Assembly (NCBI GenBank): GCA_000783305.1
Contig: JROE01000004.1
Location: 682,001-746,000 of the forward strand
Direction of reading: 5' to 3'
Origin: Sphingobacteriaceae bacterium DW12
Lineage (GTDB): Bacteria; Bacteroidota; Bacteroidia; Sphingobacteriales; Sphingobacteriaceae
Length of the DNA stretch: 64,000 nucleotides
The notes below the pieces were generated by a model. That model saw only the letters and a program-made list of their open reading frames with translations, searched no databases and had not been told where the DNA came from. A program made the translations under genes and the position numbers. The stretch's first letter is position 1. Every line of letters begins with the position of its first letter. Positions 1 through 9,094 of this stretch are shown here, in pieces.

Positions 1-336
1 CTCGTCGAACTTCCTGCTGGAGTTGTTGAAGATGGCGAAAATCCGGCCGATGCTGCTCGTCGAGAGCTCTTGGAAGAGACAGGATATGCTTTTGATAGCA
101 TCAAAGAAATATGTAAACTCTATGCCAACCCGGCCACCAGCGGCAATCTTACTTATACTTACCTGTTGACGGGGGGGCTGAAGGTCCAAGAGCAGGAATT
201 GGACAATTCGGAAGACATAGAAGTCGTTATCATGTCCATCGAGGAAGCAAAAATATTTTTATTTGAAAACAAACTCGGGCAAGCGCTACACACAGCAGCT
301 CTCTTTTACGCGCTAAAAGAAATAGACGCATTATAG
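1..336 (+). CDS. Nudix hydrolase, 3' part (5' end outside window)
   Basis: The reading frame is open from the first base and stops at 336, so about 111 C-terminal residues are present and the true start is missing. A complete Nudix box is visible: Gly-x5-Glu-x7-Arg-Glu-Leu-x-Glu-Glu-x-Gly, starting AGVVEDGE and ending RRELLEETGY (bases about 16-90). The box binds the metal and positions the diphosphate of nucleoside-diphosphate-linked substrates. The leader LVELPAGVVEDGE resembles ADP-ribose pyrophosphatase (NudF-like) proteins, so an ADP-sugar is a plausible substrate, but this cannot be settled from the fragment. A hairpin follows 11 bases after the stop. Confidence 0.85.
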   Translation, partial: LVELPAGVVEDGENPADAARRELLEETGYAFDSIKEICKLYANPATSGNLTYTYLLTGGLKVQEQELDNSEDIEVVIMSIEEAKIFLFENKLGQALHTAALFYALKEIDAL

Positions 337-346
337 GCATGCACAA

Positions 347-391
347 ATAGGCAAGGTATCCCGCCTCTCATAGCGACGATACCCTGCCTAT
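347..391 (+). terminator. Probable terminator after the Nudix gene
   Basis: Arms ATAGGCA/TGCCTAT and GGTATC/GATACC pair across one mismatch around a long loop, and four T follow. It separates the Nudix gene from the promoter of the next gene. Confidence 0.55.
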
Positions 392-398
392 TTTGGCT

Positions 399-428
399 TT
401 TGAAGCCGTTCGCTTTTTTGTACCTTTG
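399..428 (+). promoter_or_regulatory. Bacteroidota-type promoter directly before the gene at 433
   Basis: TTTG at 399-402 and TACCTTTG at 421-428 are separated by 18 bases, close to the phylum consensus TTTG-N19-21-TAnnTTTG. The -7 element ends only 4 bases before the ATG at 433, so the transcript should be leaderless or nearly so. This decides the start: an upstream in-frame ATG at 400 lies inside the promoter. Confidence 0.7.
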
Positions 429-432
429 CGGC

Positions 433-1743
433 ATGGCGAGAGAAATAATAGAAACTAAGAGAAAGGCACTTCAAATCAATCTTAATCCAGATATCTACGG
501 CACTTTTGCGGAGATAGGTGGAGGGCAGGAAGTTGCTCGAAATTTCTTTGGTGCTGGAGCAGCATCCGGGACCATCGCAAAAACCATATCGGCCTATGAC
601 ATGGCTTTCAGTGACGCCATATATGGTGCCGAAGAGTCGGGAAGATACGTAAGTAGAACTCGACTTAACAAAATGCTCCACCATGAATTTGAACTGCTGA
701 CTGAGCGCCTTGTTGGCGAAAAATATGTCCATAAAAAGTTCTTCTCCTTCGCCAATACTGTCACCACATTAAATTTTACGAAAACCAACGAACCCCATGG
801 GTGGATTGGCATCCGATTCCAGAGTGTAAAAGATGGTCCCATAAATCAAATCATCATCCATACCAGGCTACTGGATAATGACAATCAAGTACAGCAGAAG
901 GTGTTGGGGACCATCGGTGTCAACCTCGTGTATGCTGCCTACTTTTATACCAATGACATCCAGTCCATGATAGAGTCTTTGGTTGACAATGTCTCGCCAG
1001 GCTCGGTAGAGATCGACTTAGTGAAGGTCGAGGGCCCTGTTTTTGAAAGTGTAAATGAACGATTGATCAACTTATATCTTGTAGCCAAGGGATTCTCCAA
1101 AGCAGCTATTTTCAAACCTGACGGAAAAGCGGCGCAAAGCAAGGACTACCTTTACAAAAAAGACATCATCATACTCCGTACAAAATATCGCCAGAAATCA
1201 TTACCAAACTTTGACTTGTTCAACTTAGCCGTAGAGCAATTTAAGCGAAATACACATGCCGACCCTGACAATGTCGTCGTCATGATTGAAGTACTCATGG
1301 GCAATGTTCTTGAAGAAGATTCAAATATCTCCAATGAAGACCTAAAATACTTTGCAGAGCGTGCTGAATACCTTTGCTCAACAGGGAATAATATTCTAGT
1401 ATCCAATTTTAGACGGAATAATCACTTAGCAGAATACATGTCCCAGTTTAAACCTGGTAATATTGGTATTGCTTCCAACATATCCAACTTGAAAAATATC
1501 TTCAACTCTGACCAATACAACAAAGATCATTACACAAACGAATTGTTAGGCTATATCAGTGGTATGTTCAATAAAAATGTCAAGCTATATGTCTACCCCT
1601 ATATGAATAAGCAGGAAGACATCATTACGACCAAAAATCTGAAGGTATCTCCCGAAGCAAAACCTCTATTTGATTTCTTGATACAGAATAAGTATATTAT
1701 TGACATTGAAAATTACGACCCGAAATTTGTCAAAACCATATAA
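433..1743 (+). CDS. Conserved hypothetical protein (FAEIGxGQEVARxFF family), 436 aa
   Basis: A soluble protein with no signal peptide or membrane segment. The N-terminal block contains KRKALQINLN and YGTFAEIGGGQEVARNFF (residues about 9-39), which I recognise as the hallmark of a large family of uncharacterised bacterial proteins of about 440-490 residues. No catalytic motif is obvious. Glycine-rich AGAASGTIAK follows the hallmark. The start at 433 (MAREIIETKRK) is chosen over the ATG at 400 because the -7 element occupies 421-428. The gene is monocistronic, with a strong terminator directly after it. No function is assigned. Confidence 0.85.
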   Translation: MAREIIETKRKALQINLNPDIYGTFAEIGGGQEVARNFFGAGAASGTIAKTISAYDMAFSDAIYGAEESGRYVSRTRLNKMLHHEFELLTERLVGEKYVHKKFFSFANTVTTLNFTKTNEPHGWIGIRFQSVKDGPINQIIIHTRLLDNDNQVQQKVLGTIGVNLVYAAYFYTNDIQSMIESLVDNVSPGSVEIDLVKVEGPVFESVNERLINLYLVAKGFSKAAIFKPDGKAAQSKDYLYKKDIIILRTKYRQKSLPNFDLFNLAVEQFKRNTHADPDNVVVMIEVLMGNVLEEDSNISNEDLKYFAERAEYLCSTGNNILVSNFRRNNHLAEYMSQFKPGNIGIASNISNLKNIFNSDQYNKDHYTNELLGYISGMFNKNVKLYVYPYMNKQEDIITTKNLKVSPEAKPLFDFLIQNKYIIDIENYDPKFVKTI

Positions 1744-1752
1744 CAGGCATTT

Positions 1753-1790
1753 ACAAGAAAAGGCTTTCCGTTTGGAAAGCCTTTTCTTGT
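1753..1790. terminator. Bidirectional terminator between 433 gene and amidase
   Basis: A perfect 17-bp stem starts ACAAGAAAAGGC and ends GCCTTTTCTTGT, with loop GTTT. It serves the + gene ending at 1743 and the - gene ending at 1790, whose stop codon touches the hairpin. Confidence 0.85.
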
Positions 1791-2620
1791 TATAAGAACT
1801 TCTTGTATATGGAATACATTATTTTCAAATCCTCCTCGGTTAACGTCGCGGTATTGGTGTCTTTTTGGATATAGTGAATCTTGAAGGCTTTGATTGCAGC
1901 ATCTAGATTCTTGATGTCATAGCCGATAATCCGAAGAGCCATTTTAGGATTGAAATCAAATGGTGGCGTTTCCAAATAATCATCATACCAATATCCGAAC
2001 CCTTTATCAGCAAACTGCTTCCAAGGAAATCTAGAAGGGTCATTTTTGCGCATGGGAGCCAAGTCCATATGACCGATAAAATTTGCCTGAGGGATATTAT
2101 AAGCCTTCTTAAGATAAGACAACAATTCTATAAGACTATTCATTTGTACCTCCGTCCATGGATCTGTCGTTCCATTATTATCCAACTCGATTCCTATCGA
2201 TGACGAGTTTAGATCTGTATCGTTACCCCATTTTCCCAACCCCGCATGATGTGCCCTAAAATAATCGTTTACCATATGCACCACCTTTCCGTCTCTACCA
2301 ATCACGTAATGTGCGCTCACACCAGCCTTTACAGAATGGAATGTCTTGATGGTCTGATCCGTAGAATTTTGAGCCGTATGATGGATCACAACATAATTCG
2401 GCTTGCGAATACCAAAATTGGTAGAAGCCACCCACTCTTTATCCTTAACCAACAATATCTTGGAGATGGCCTGTTCTTTAGGCGGTGTTTCTCGATACAC
2501 CTTGGCTAGTTCCTTTGCCTTCTTCTTATAGATCTTTTCCGTAGCTGCATACTTCCCTCCTGAGCAAGATGCAATCGCGAGTGACGCCAGCAAATAGAAT
2601 AAGGATTTGTTTATTTTCAT
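1790..2620 (-). CDS. N-acetylmuramoyl-L-alanine amidase, lipoprotein (Amidase_2)
   Basis: 276 aa. The N-terminus is a lipoprotein signal: a hydrophobic stretch to residue 18, then the lipobox IASC, so the mature protein should be anchored in the cell envelope. The amidase_2/PGRP-like fold runs from about residue 70 to 200. It shows the zinc-ligand pattern: VIHHTAQ (first His), SAHYVIGRDG, GIELDNNG and FIGHMDLAPMRKNDP (late His plus the Lys/Asp region). Such enzymes cut the amide bond between MurNAc and L-Ala in peptidoglycan, in recycling or wall remodelling. The C-terminal 70 residues, including a segment with LRIIGYD, resemble the small helical domain found in AmiD-type amidases. Monocistronic. 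Confidence 0.88.
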   Translation of the reverse strand: MKINKSLFYLLASLAIASCSGGKYAATEKIYKKKAKELAKVYRETPPKEQAISKILLVKDKEWVASTNFGIRKPNYVVIHHTAQNSTDQTIKTFHSVKAGVSAHYVIGRDGKVVHMVNDYFRAHHAGLGKWGNDTDLNSSSIGIELDNNGTTDPWTEVQMNSLIELLSYLKKAYNIPQANFIGHMDLAPMRKNDPSRFPWKQFADKGFGYWYDDYLETPPFDFNPKMALRIIGYDIKNLDAAIKAFKIHYIQKDTNTATLTEEDLKIMYSIYKKFL

Positions 2621-2639
2621 AGGTGCTTAATTTGCTATT

Positions 2640-3133
2640 CATCTGTCGTATGGAATATTCAACCCTAGTTCATTCACGCCTTTAGGCGGCTTTTGGTAGA
2701 GTGACATTCATTGGACAAAATTATTTTTTTAATGACGACAAAGCTATCAGAATCCTTTTTTCACTTATTTTCGACTCCTGGTGACGTGCAAGAGATTGCA
2801 CCACTTAATTCGTCCTCACGTGTGAGCATTCTGTTCATGATGGTTTCGTCTATGTAAATTATTTACGCTCGCATGTTCTATACGATATTCGCAAACAAAC
2901 TTAGGTAAACTCTCCTCCTTTCACAAATTGTGACCATCATTTGTTTTCATTACAAGTATAAACCTCTCCTCCTTACTAGTAGCTATTCAAAGGTATCCAT
3001 ATCCGGCCTTCTATAAAACCTAAGAAAGGTGTGGTCATCATCATCTCCACATCATCTTATTTCATAAACGACAGCATATTAATTTCGTTTTTTTAACTAT
3101 TTTGCATTACAATCTTTTATAAATAAGACACAT
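2640..3133. other. Long spacer between amidase and AIM24 gene
   Basis: No convincing gene. On the minus strand there are three exact -7 matches: TAATTTTG at 2715-2722 (best placed for the amidase), TAAGTTTG at 2896-2903 and TACCTTTG at 2988-2995. An exact 11-base repeat, CTCTCCTCCTT at 2910-2920 and 2964-2974, reads AAGGAGGAGAG on the minus strand. Minus-strand mini-ORFs of 9 and 25 codons (the latter 2761-2838) exist but have no independent support. A short hairpin CGCC-TTTA-GGCG lies near 2680. Confidence 0.5.
2715..2722 (-). promoter_or_regulatory. -7 promoter element for the amidase
   Basis: TAATTTTG on the minus strand matches TAnnTTTG exactly, 94 bases upstream of the amidase ATG. A TTTG lies at 2739-2742, with spacing 16, slightly short. 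Confidence 0.45.
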
Positions 3134-3826
3134 ATGAGCGATTTCTCACTACAGTCCTTTATTGCAAAAACAAGACAGGATGATTCCGAACATGATTATT
3201 TCGAGCTTGAAAAAGCACAGATGCTCGAAATAAATCTCAATAACCAATCCGTCTGGACGAAAAACGGCAGTATGGTCGGTTATGCTGGTAGTATCAAATT
3301 TGAACGAGAAGGGATGCTCTCGGGTGGAATTGGGAATTTTCTTAAGAAAACACTTACAGGAGAAGGCGCCAAACTCATGAAGGCCCACGGTACAGGCAGG
3401 CTTTACGTGGCCGATTCTGGCAAAAAAGTGCAAATCTTGCACCTAGACAATGAATCCATATGTGTCAATGGAAATGATATCCTTGCGCATGACCAAACCA
3501 TCAAAAATGAGATTACTATGCTCAAAAGCGTGGCAGGGATGCTTTCAGGCGGCCTATTTCAAGTACGGCTCACGGGTACAGGGTATGTTGCCATCACCAC
3601 CCATGGAGATCCTCTCACGCTAATGGTTACTCCTGGAAATCCCGTATTTACGGACCCTAATGCTACTGTTGCTTGGGCGGGACATCTAAAACCGGAACTA
3701 AAAAGCAATGTTTCTTTCAAAAGTATCTTAGGTAGAGGCAGTGGTGAAGAATTTCAGATGATGTTTCAAGGAGAAGGATGGGTATTGATCCAACCTTACG
3801 AAGAAGTTTATTTTCAACAAAGCTAA
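3134..3826 (+). CDS. AIM24 family protein
   Basis: 230 aa, soluble, no signal peptide. The AIM24/TIGR00266-type beta-rich fold covers most of the protein. Landmarks are MVGYAGSIKFER (residues about 47-58), the glycine-rich GGIGNFLKK, GTGRLYVADSG and FQGEGWVLIQPYEE near the C-terminus. The family is named after a mitochondrial inner-membrane organisation protein, and the role of the bacterial members is unknown. The gene stands alone, with a terminator one base after the stop. Upstream, TATTTTGC is only a near match to the -7 consensus. Confidence 0.85.
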   Translation: MSDFSLQSFIAKTRQDDSEHDYFELEKAQMLEINLNNQSVWTKNGSMVGYAGSIKFEREGMLSGGIGNFLKKTLTGEGAKLMKAHGTGRLYVADSGKKVQILHLDNESICVNGNDILAHDQTIKNEITMLKSVAGMLSGGLFQVRLTGTGYVAITTHGDPLTLMVTPGNPVFTDPNATVAWAGHLKPELKSNVSFKSILGRGSGEEFQMMFQGEGWVLIQPYEEVYFQQS

Positions 3827-3864
3827 AAATAAAATGGGGCTTCCGCGGAGGCCCCATTTTATTT
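3827..3864. terminator. Bidirectional terminator
   Basis: Arms AAATAAAATGGGGC and GCCCCATTTTATTT pair perfectly around TTCCGCGGAG, between convergent genes ending at 3826 and 3871. Confidence 0.85.
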
Positions 3865-3870
3865 AAAAGG

Positions 3871-4533
3871 CTACTTCAATGCTCCATAGTTCAATTTATC
3901 CATACCCTTTTGCAGCTCTGACAAAGAGAAATGCTGTCCTCTTAATTCTACGCTATACCTATCCTTTTCAATAAATCCGATAGCAGAAGTATAGTAGTCC
4001 TGCGTTCCATCATTTTCCTTTACCTCCTCTGTCTTTGCACGCTTACCATTGAATTCGTGAGTCTTTTCCACTCTATTCCCACTTTCGCTCTCGTTATCCA
4101 TCTGATAGCCCATTGCCATTAACGATATAATACCTGAGCCCAATTCACCTGCCCCATCCATCAGCTTGACGGTGATTTCCTTACCACTCTCGTCTGCATA
4201 GGTTGCATTTCCCGTAGCTACATTTCCAAACATCTCATTATTGCCAACTGAGATACTCGTTCTTTTAAGTCCTTCCAAAGTTTCTGGGAAAAAGGCCTTG
4301 AGTTCATCGTTGGTCAAAGATGTTAAGCCTTTTAACTTCCCTTGTATCTCTTCCATCTTATTGGCACCATCTTTCAAGTTATCCAGGTTTTTTACTCCGG
4401 ATATCACATCTGAGATTCCTCCGCTTTCTTCTGTAGTTGATTCTCCGCTATCATTGCTTTTATTCCCGCCGCAGGCAGATAATAAGAAAATGGACGTTGC
4501 CAACACAGGTACGAATTTGAAATAGATTTTCAT
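3871..4533 (-). CDS. Putative lipoprotein of unknown function, 220 aa
   Basis: The signal sequence ends in the lipobox LSAC (Cys about residue 21), followed by a Gly/Asn/Ser/Glu-rich linker typical of an exported lipoprotein tether. The rest is a globular domain with no motif I recognise. A segment about residues 75-130 contains FFPETLEGLKR and ATYADESGKEITVKLMDGAG. A late segment, SAIGFIEKDRYSVELRG, suggests beta strands. A -7 element (TAAGTTTG) lies 17 bases upstream of the start. The function is unknown. Confidence 0.8.
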   Translation of the reverse strand: MKIYFKFVPVLATSIFLLSACGGNKSNDSGESTTEESGGISDVISGVKNLDNLKDGANKMEEIQGKLKGLTSLTNDELKAFFPETLEGLKRTSISVGNNEMFGNVATGNATYADESGKEITVKLMDGAGELGSGIISLMAMGYQMDNESESGNRVEKTHEFNGKRAKTEEVKENDGTQDYYTSAIGFIEKDRYSVELRGQHFSLSELQKGMDKLNYGALK

Positions 4534-4550
4534 AATTGTCTTTTTTTAGA

Positions 4551-4558
4551 CAAACTTA
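4551..4558 (-). promoter_or_regulatory. -7 promoter element for lipoprotein gene
   Basis: TAAGTTTG on the minus strand, 17 bases before the ATG at 4533. The same -7 octamer precedes ftsY and the rhodanese operon. No clear -33 element. Confidence 0.5.
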
Positions 4559-4703
4559 TATAAAGTTTCTTTCATATAAAAGTATAATGGAGTCACTTAC
4601 ATCGCCGAGGTTATCAAATCCTATTCGTCCATGAAGTCTATCAGATCAGTAGCGCTTAACTGTAGAAAATATTCCGCTTAGGATTTCAATATATCTTCCA
4701 GTC

Positions 4704-4735
4704 AAAAAAAGAGCCCTCTTATAAAAAGAGGGCTC
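4704..4735 (-). terminator. Terminator of gcvP
   Basis: On the minus strand the stem GAGCCCTCTTT/AAGAGGGCTC is followed by a run of seven T. It lies 25 bases after the gcvP stop. Confidence 0.88.
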
Positions 4736-4759
4736 TTAAAATATAACTTATGGAAAAGC

Positions 4760-7633
4760 TTATGCCTCCATGTACTCTTCAATCGAGGGACAAGAACAGA
4801 TTAATGTACGATCGCCCTGCGACTCATTGACACGTCCTACCGAAGGCCAGAACTTGCTCACTTTCAAATATTCCAAAGGATAAGCTGCCGTCTGGCGACT
4901 GTATGGTCTATTCCACTCATCTGCTGTTACCACTGATGCCGTGTGGGGTGCATGCTTCAACACATTTTCAACCTGATCGATCGTTCCGGCTTCAATCGCA
5001 GCTATCTCTTGACGAATAGCAATCAACGCATCACAGAAACGATCTACCTCTGCCTTAGATTCAGATTCTGTAGGCTCTACCATCAACGTCCCTGCAACAG
5101 GAAACGAAACTGTTGGCGCATGGAATCCATAATCCATTAAACGCTTGGCAATATCCGCCACTTCGATACCTACTGACTTAAATCCACGGCAATCCAATAT
5201 CATCTCGTGCGCACAACGACCATTGATTCCAGAGTACAACACTGGATAGTGATTTTCCAGACGAGACTTAATGTAGTTGGCATTCAAAATTGCAGTCTTT
5301 GTCGCATTGGTCAATCCATTTGCGCCCATCATAGCGATGTAAGCGTGTGAGATTACCAAGATAGATGCCGAACCAAATGGAGCGGCTGATACGGCATGTA
5401 TGCCCTGCTCGCCAGAAGTCTCCACAACCTCATGATTGGGTAAGAACGGCACCAAATGCTTAGCCACACCGATAGGTCCCATACCGGGGCCACCTCCACC
5501 GTGAGGGATACAGAATGTCTTGTGAAGGTTCAAGTGACACACGTCAGCACCAATATGACCTGGGCTTGTCAATCCAACTTGTGCATTCATATTTGCACCA
5601 TCCATATACACTTGACCTCCATTGGTATGAATGATTTCGCAAATCTCAATAATAGACTCTTCGAATACTCCGTGGGTAGATGGATAGGTCACCATCAAAG
5701 AGTTTAGGTTTGCGGCATGCTCTTCAGCTTTAGCCCTCAAATCTGCAACATCAATATTTCCGAATTCATCACACTTCACCACCACGACCTTAAGTCCAGC
5801 CATTGATGCAGATGCTGGGTTTGTGCCATGCGCAGATGCTGGAATCAAACAAATATTGCGCCCGTGATCTCCACGGCTTTCGTGATAAGCCCGAATCACC
5901 ATCAGACCAGCATACTCCCCCTGCGCGCCAGAGTTCGGCTGAAAACTCATCTTCGCAAACCCTGTAATCTCAGACAACCAATCATTAAGTTCGCCTATCA
6001 AATGCATATAACCAGAAGTCTGGTCGATAGGGGCAAATGGATGTAGACCACCAAACTGCGCCCATGTCACAGGTATCATCTCTGCAGTAGCATTTAGCTT
6101 CATTGTACATGAGCCCAGTGGAATCATGGAGTGGCATAATGAAAGATCTTTTGCTTCCAGGGATTTAATATAACGTAGCATCTCGTGCTCCGAATGATAA
6201 CTGTTGAATATCGGGTGAGTCAGATAAGCACTTTCACGTTGCAATTCTGTTGGAATCGAAGAGGTAATAGACTTTTCAATCGCATCAAAATCAACATCAC
6301 TTACCGTTCTACCCTTAATCTTGGCAAATACTTTAGCAATGGTCTGCACATCTTCAAATGTGGTCGTCTCGTCAATAGAAATACTGACAATAGATCCTTT
6401 ATAATTGAAGTTCATCTCATGGTTCAATGCTTCTCCCTTCAAGGATCCCGCATGCTCTCCCAATTCAAACCTGACCGTATCGAAATAAGTTTCATTAAGT
6501 TGCACATATCCTAGAGACTGCACCGCAGCATCCAACACTTGAGCAAGGCCATTAATCCGCTCCGCAATACGCTTAATTCCCTGAGGTCCATGATATACCG
6601 CATAAAATGACACCATAATTGCCAACAAAGCTTGCGCTGTACAGATATTTGAAGAGGCTTTATCGCGACGTATATGTTGCTCCCGAGTTTGCAATGCCAT
6701 ACGAAGCGCATAGTTACCGTTGGAGTCAGACGTTACACCAATGATACGACCTGGGATATTACGCTTGTATGCATCCTTTGTAGCAAAAAAAGCAGCATGC
6801 GGACCACCAAAGCCCATAGGCACACCAAAGCGTTGCGAGTTACCCACGACGACATCAGCACCCCACTCGCCTGGAGGCGTCAATAAAGCCAAGCTCATTA
6901 GATCAGCCGCCACGCAGATAGTCATACCTTTAGCGTGTACAGCCTCTGCAAACGCTTTATAATCAATGATAGACCCATCGCCCAAGGGATATTGTAAGAA
7001 GACCGCAAACACGTCTTCCGTCAAGTTCTCTTCCGAAATCTCAGTCACCTTCAATTCTATACCGAAAGAGATTGCTCTCGTTCTTAGCACATCGATAGTT
7101 TGTGGAAAAGCCCTTTCAGACACCAAAAACGTATTTGCCGCTTTATTCTTACGTGCAGAATAAAGCATGAACATGCCCTCAGCAGCAGCAGTAGCTTCAT
7201 CCAATAGCGATGCATTGGCGATTTCCAAGCCGGTAAAATCCGAAACAACCGTCTGAAAATTCAGTAACGCTTGAAGTCTTCCTTGTGCAATTTCAGCCTG
7301 ATAAGGTGTATACTGTGTATACCATCCTGGATTTTCAAATACATTTCTTTGAATCACGCCTGGAAGGATCACATCATAGTATCCCTGACCGATATATGAC
7401 TTAAATACTTTATTCTTCTCCGCGATTAGCTTAGCTCTTTTAAGATAGGCAGTCTCGCTTAGGGCTTCAGGAAGAGCTAGTGCTTTTTTTGCTCTGATTT
7501 GAGAAGGAACCGTTTGATCTATCAATTGATCAACAGAGTCAACACCTAAAGCTGACAACATCTCATTCACTTGAATCGGGCTAGGGCCGTTGTGACGATT
7601 TTCGAATTTTTCTTGAAAATGTATTTTACTCAT
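4760..7633 (-). CDS. gcvP: Glycine dehydrogenase (decarboxylating), P protein
   Basis: 957 aa, the usual length of the single-chain bacterial P protein. It decarboxylates glycine with PLP and transfers the aminomethyl group to lipoyl-GcvH in the glycine cleavage system. The N-terminal half carries the family block from RHNGPS (near residue 10) through [14 protein letters not shown]. The C-terminal half has the PLP-lysine segment [19 protein letters not shown] at about residue 700. The start at 7633 ([18 protein letters not shown]) fits the family; a further in-frame ATG 13 codons upstream would add non-conserved residues. gcvT is at 19229 in this window, and gcvH is not seen. A consensus -7 element lies 88 bases upstream. 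No glycine riboswitch was recognised. Confidence 0.97.
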   Translation of the reverse strand: MSKIHFQEKFENRHNGPSPIQVNEMLSALGVDSVDQLIDQTVPSQIRAKKALALPEALSETAYLKRAKLIAEKNKVFKSYIGQGYYDVILPGVIQRNVFENPGWYTQYTPYQAEIAQGRLQALLNFQTVVSDFTGLEIANASLLDEATAAAEGMFMLYSARKNKAANTFLVSERAFPQTIDVLRTRAISFGIELKVTEISEENLTEDVFAVFLQYPLGDGSIIDYKAFAEAVHAKGMTICVAADLMSLALLTPPGEWGADVVVGNSQRFGVPMGFGGPHAAFFATKDAYKRNIPGRIIGVTSDSNGNYALRMALQTREQHIRRDKASSNICTAQALLAIMVSFYAVYHGPQGIKRIAERINGLAQVLDAAVQSLGYVQLNETYFDTVRFELGEHAGSLKGEALNHEMNFNYKGSIVSISIDETTTFEDVQTIAKVFAKIKGRTVSDVDFDAIEKSITSSIPTELQRESAYLTHPIFNSYHSEHEMLRYIKSLEAKDLSLCHSMIPLGSCTMKLNATAEMIPVTWAQFGGLHPFAPIDQTSGYMHLIGELNDWLSEITGFAKMSFQPNSGAQGEYAGLMVIRAYHESRGDHGRNICLIPASAHGTNPASASMAGLKVVVVKCDEFGNIDVADLRAKAEEHAANLNSLMVTYPSTHGVFEESIIEICEIIHTNGGQVYMDGANMNAQVGLTSPGHIGADVCHLNLHKTFCIPHGGGGPGMGPIGVAKHLVPFLPNHEVVETSGEQGIHAVSAAPFGSASILVISHAYIAMMGANGLTNATKTAILNANYIKSRLENHYPVLYSGINGRCAHEMILDCRGFKSVGIEVADIAKRLMDYGFHAPTVSFPVAGTLMVEPTESESKAEVDRFCDALIAIRQEIAAIEAGTIDQVENVLKHAPHTASVVTADEWNRPYSRQTAAYPLEYLKVSKFWPSVGRVNESQGDRTLICSCPSIEEYMEA

Positions 7634-7721
7634 GGATGTAAAAATTACCGTCATTTGCCTTGGCTTATTCACTATGCGTTAAAGTCATAATCCTGTGCAA
7701 AACAGACGAATTTTGGATGCG

Positions 7722-7729
7722 CAAAGATA
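7722..7729 (-). promoter_or_regulatory. -7 promoter element for gcvP
   Basis: TATCTTTG (followed by C) on the minus strand matches the strongest form of the phylum -7 consensus. The predicted leader is about 85 bases. No clear -33 element; an AAGGCCTTTT-containing hairpin lies just upstream (7742-7760). Confidence 0.6.
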
Positions 7730-8076
7730 CGTAATTTATAAGCCTAAAAAAAGGCCTTTTTAACTTGTGACAAGAGGAAAAGATACCGCTGTCAAAACAA
7801 TCGGTTGTATTTCCTTGTTTCAGTAAAAATTTGCTTCTTCATTCATACATTGTAACAAAAAGCATTGCCCTAGCATAGCGTCGACATTAAGAATAACAAA
7901 ATATCCAGCTCATAAATTAGCAATTTGACAATATCAGCACCGAGAGTCATTCGTAAATTATTATATTTATAAAACATTCGCTCGTAGATTATTATCGCCG
8001 CCTTGATAGCTTTTTATGAGAAATGTTAAGAATCCAATCACCGCTTTGCGGTCCGCTGACTTAGGAATTGTCATCG

Positions 8077-8090
8077 GCTAGGGCCCTAGC
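8077..8090. promoter_or_regulatory. Perfect 14-bp palindrome upstream of ctlX (candidate operator)
   Basis: GCTAGGGCCCTAGC is perfectly self-complementary and followed by CCTAGG at 8095-8100. It lies 14 bases before the -7 element at 8105, where a -33 element or operator would be. Its regulator is unknown. Confidence 0.4.
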
Positions 8091-8104
8091 TCGACCTAGG
8101 AAAA

Positions 8105-8112
8105 TACATTTG
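8105..8112 (+). promoter_or_regulatory. -7 promoter element for ctlX
   Basis: TACATTTG matches TAnnTTTG, 40 bases before the ATG at 8153. No -33 element at the expected distance. Confidence 0.45.
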
Positions 8113-8152
8113 ACGCCATAAGATACAGACGTAAAGAACAACAAACAAGGAG

Positions 8153-9094
8153 ATGAAACAAATCACAGACACCATCGTAATGATTCGCCCCCGCTCTTTC
8201 CGAAAGAACGAACAGACCTCCATTAACAACTACTTCCAAAATGAAATTCAAGACTGGTCCAATGAACAGATCAATGAGGCGGCGCAACAAGAGTTTGACG
8301 ATTTTGTGAATCTACTACACCTTCATAATATTAACGTAATTGTGGTCCAAGACTACGGTCAAGAAGATACACCCGACAGCATTTTTCCAAATAATTGGAT
8401 TTCTTTCCATGAGGACGGAAAAATCGTACACTACCCTATGTTTGCGCCTAATCGACGCCTCGAGCGCAAGTTAGATCTCCTAACACCTTTAAAAAAGGCA
8501 TTCTTTCATATGACAGATATCTGGGACTTAACTGAGGCCGAAGAACGCCAAGAATTTTTAGAGGGTACTGGCAGTCTCGTCTTAGACCGTGAGCATCGGA
8601 AGGCATATTGCTCATTATCTCCTCGGACCAATAGCGGGTTAGTACATCAATTTTGCTTACAGATGGGGTATACGCCCATCCTATTCGAATCCTTCCAATC
8701 ATTGGGAGACATACGCCTGCCCATCTACCACAGCAATGTCATGATGACCATCGGCAATCACTTTGCCATCCTATGCGCTGACGCAATAGACAACAATATG
8801 CAGCGCAAGCTTGTGATAGACCATCTACACCAAGACAACAAGGAGATTGTCTTCATCACCGAGCAGCAAGCGGCCCAATTTGCAGGAAATGTGCTTCAGG
8901 TCCTATCTCGAACAGGAGATGCTGCCATCGTTATGAGCGAACAGGCCTACCATAGCCTTTTGCCCATCCAGATTGATATGCTCTCGCAATATGGTACCTT
9001 GCTCAAAAGCCCATTAGATGTTATAGAAACCTGTGGTGGCGGAAGCGCTAGATGTATGATGGCAGAGGTATTTCTGCCTAATACAAAATACTGA
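8153..9094 (+). CDS. ctlX: Citrulline utilization hydrolase CtlX family (amidinotransferase fold)
   Basis: 313 aa, soluble. Landmarks of this guanidino-group-modifying family are MIRPRSFRKNEQT at the N-terminus, TPDSIFPNNWIS (residues about 67-78), EGTGSLVLDR (about 141-150), YHSNVMM (about 196) and the C-terminal CGGGSARCMMAEVFLP with the likely catalytic Cys. Characterised CtlX proteins hydrolyse citrulline to ornithine. The substrate here is inferred from family similarity only, and arginine deiminase-like alternatives remain possible. AAGGAG lies immediately before the ATG, too close to act as a normal ribosome binding site. The 3' end overlaps convergent bshC by 17 bases. Confidence 0.85.
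   Translation: MKQITDTIVMIRPRSFRKNEQTSINNYFQNEIQDWSNEQINEAAQQEFDDFVNLLHLHNINVIVVQDYGQEDTPDSIFPNNWISFHEDGKIVHYPMFAPNRRLERKLDLLTPLKKAFFHMTDIWDLTEAEERQEFLEGTGSLVLDREHRKAYCSLSPRTNSGLVHQFCLQMGYTPILFESFQSLGDIRLPIYHSNVMMTIGNHFAILCADAIDNNMQRKLVIDHLHQDNKEIVFITEQQAAQFAGNVLQVLSRTGDAAIVMSEQAYHSLLPIQIDMLSQYGTLLKSPLDVIETCGGGSARCMMAEVFLPNTKY

Larger units (their letters stand above)
7730..8152. other. Spacer between divergent gcvP and ctlX
   Basis: AT-rich, no gene seen. It holds the gcvP promoter at its left end, and the palindrome at 8077-8090 and the ctlX -7 element at its right end. The middle contains only short, unsupported reading frames. Confidence 0.5.

Noticed and set aside
2815..2826. CTCACGTGTGAG as a parS site
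   Set aside because: Shares only CACGTG; flanks do not match TGTTN or NAACA.
7634..7730. Glycine riboswitch before gcvP
   Set aside because: No tandem aptamer-like conserved segments; the leader is under 100 bases and only a short hairpin lies upstream of it.
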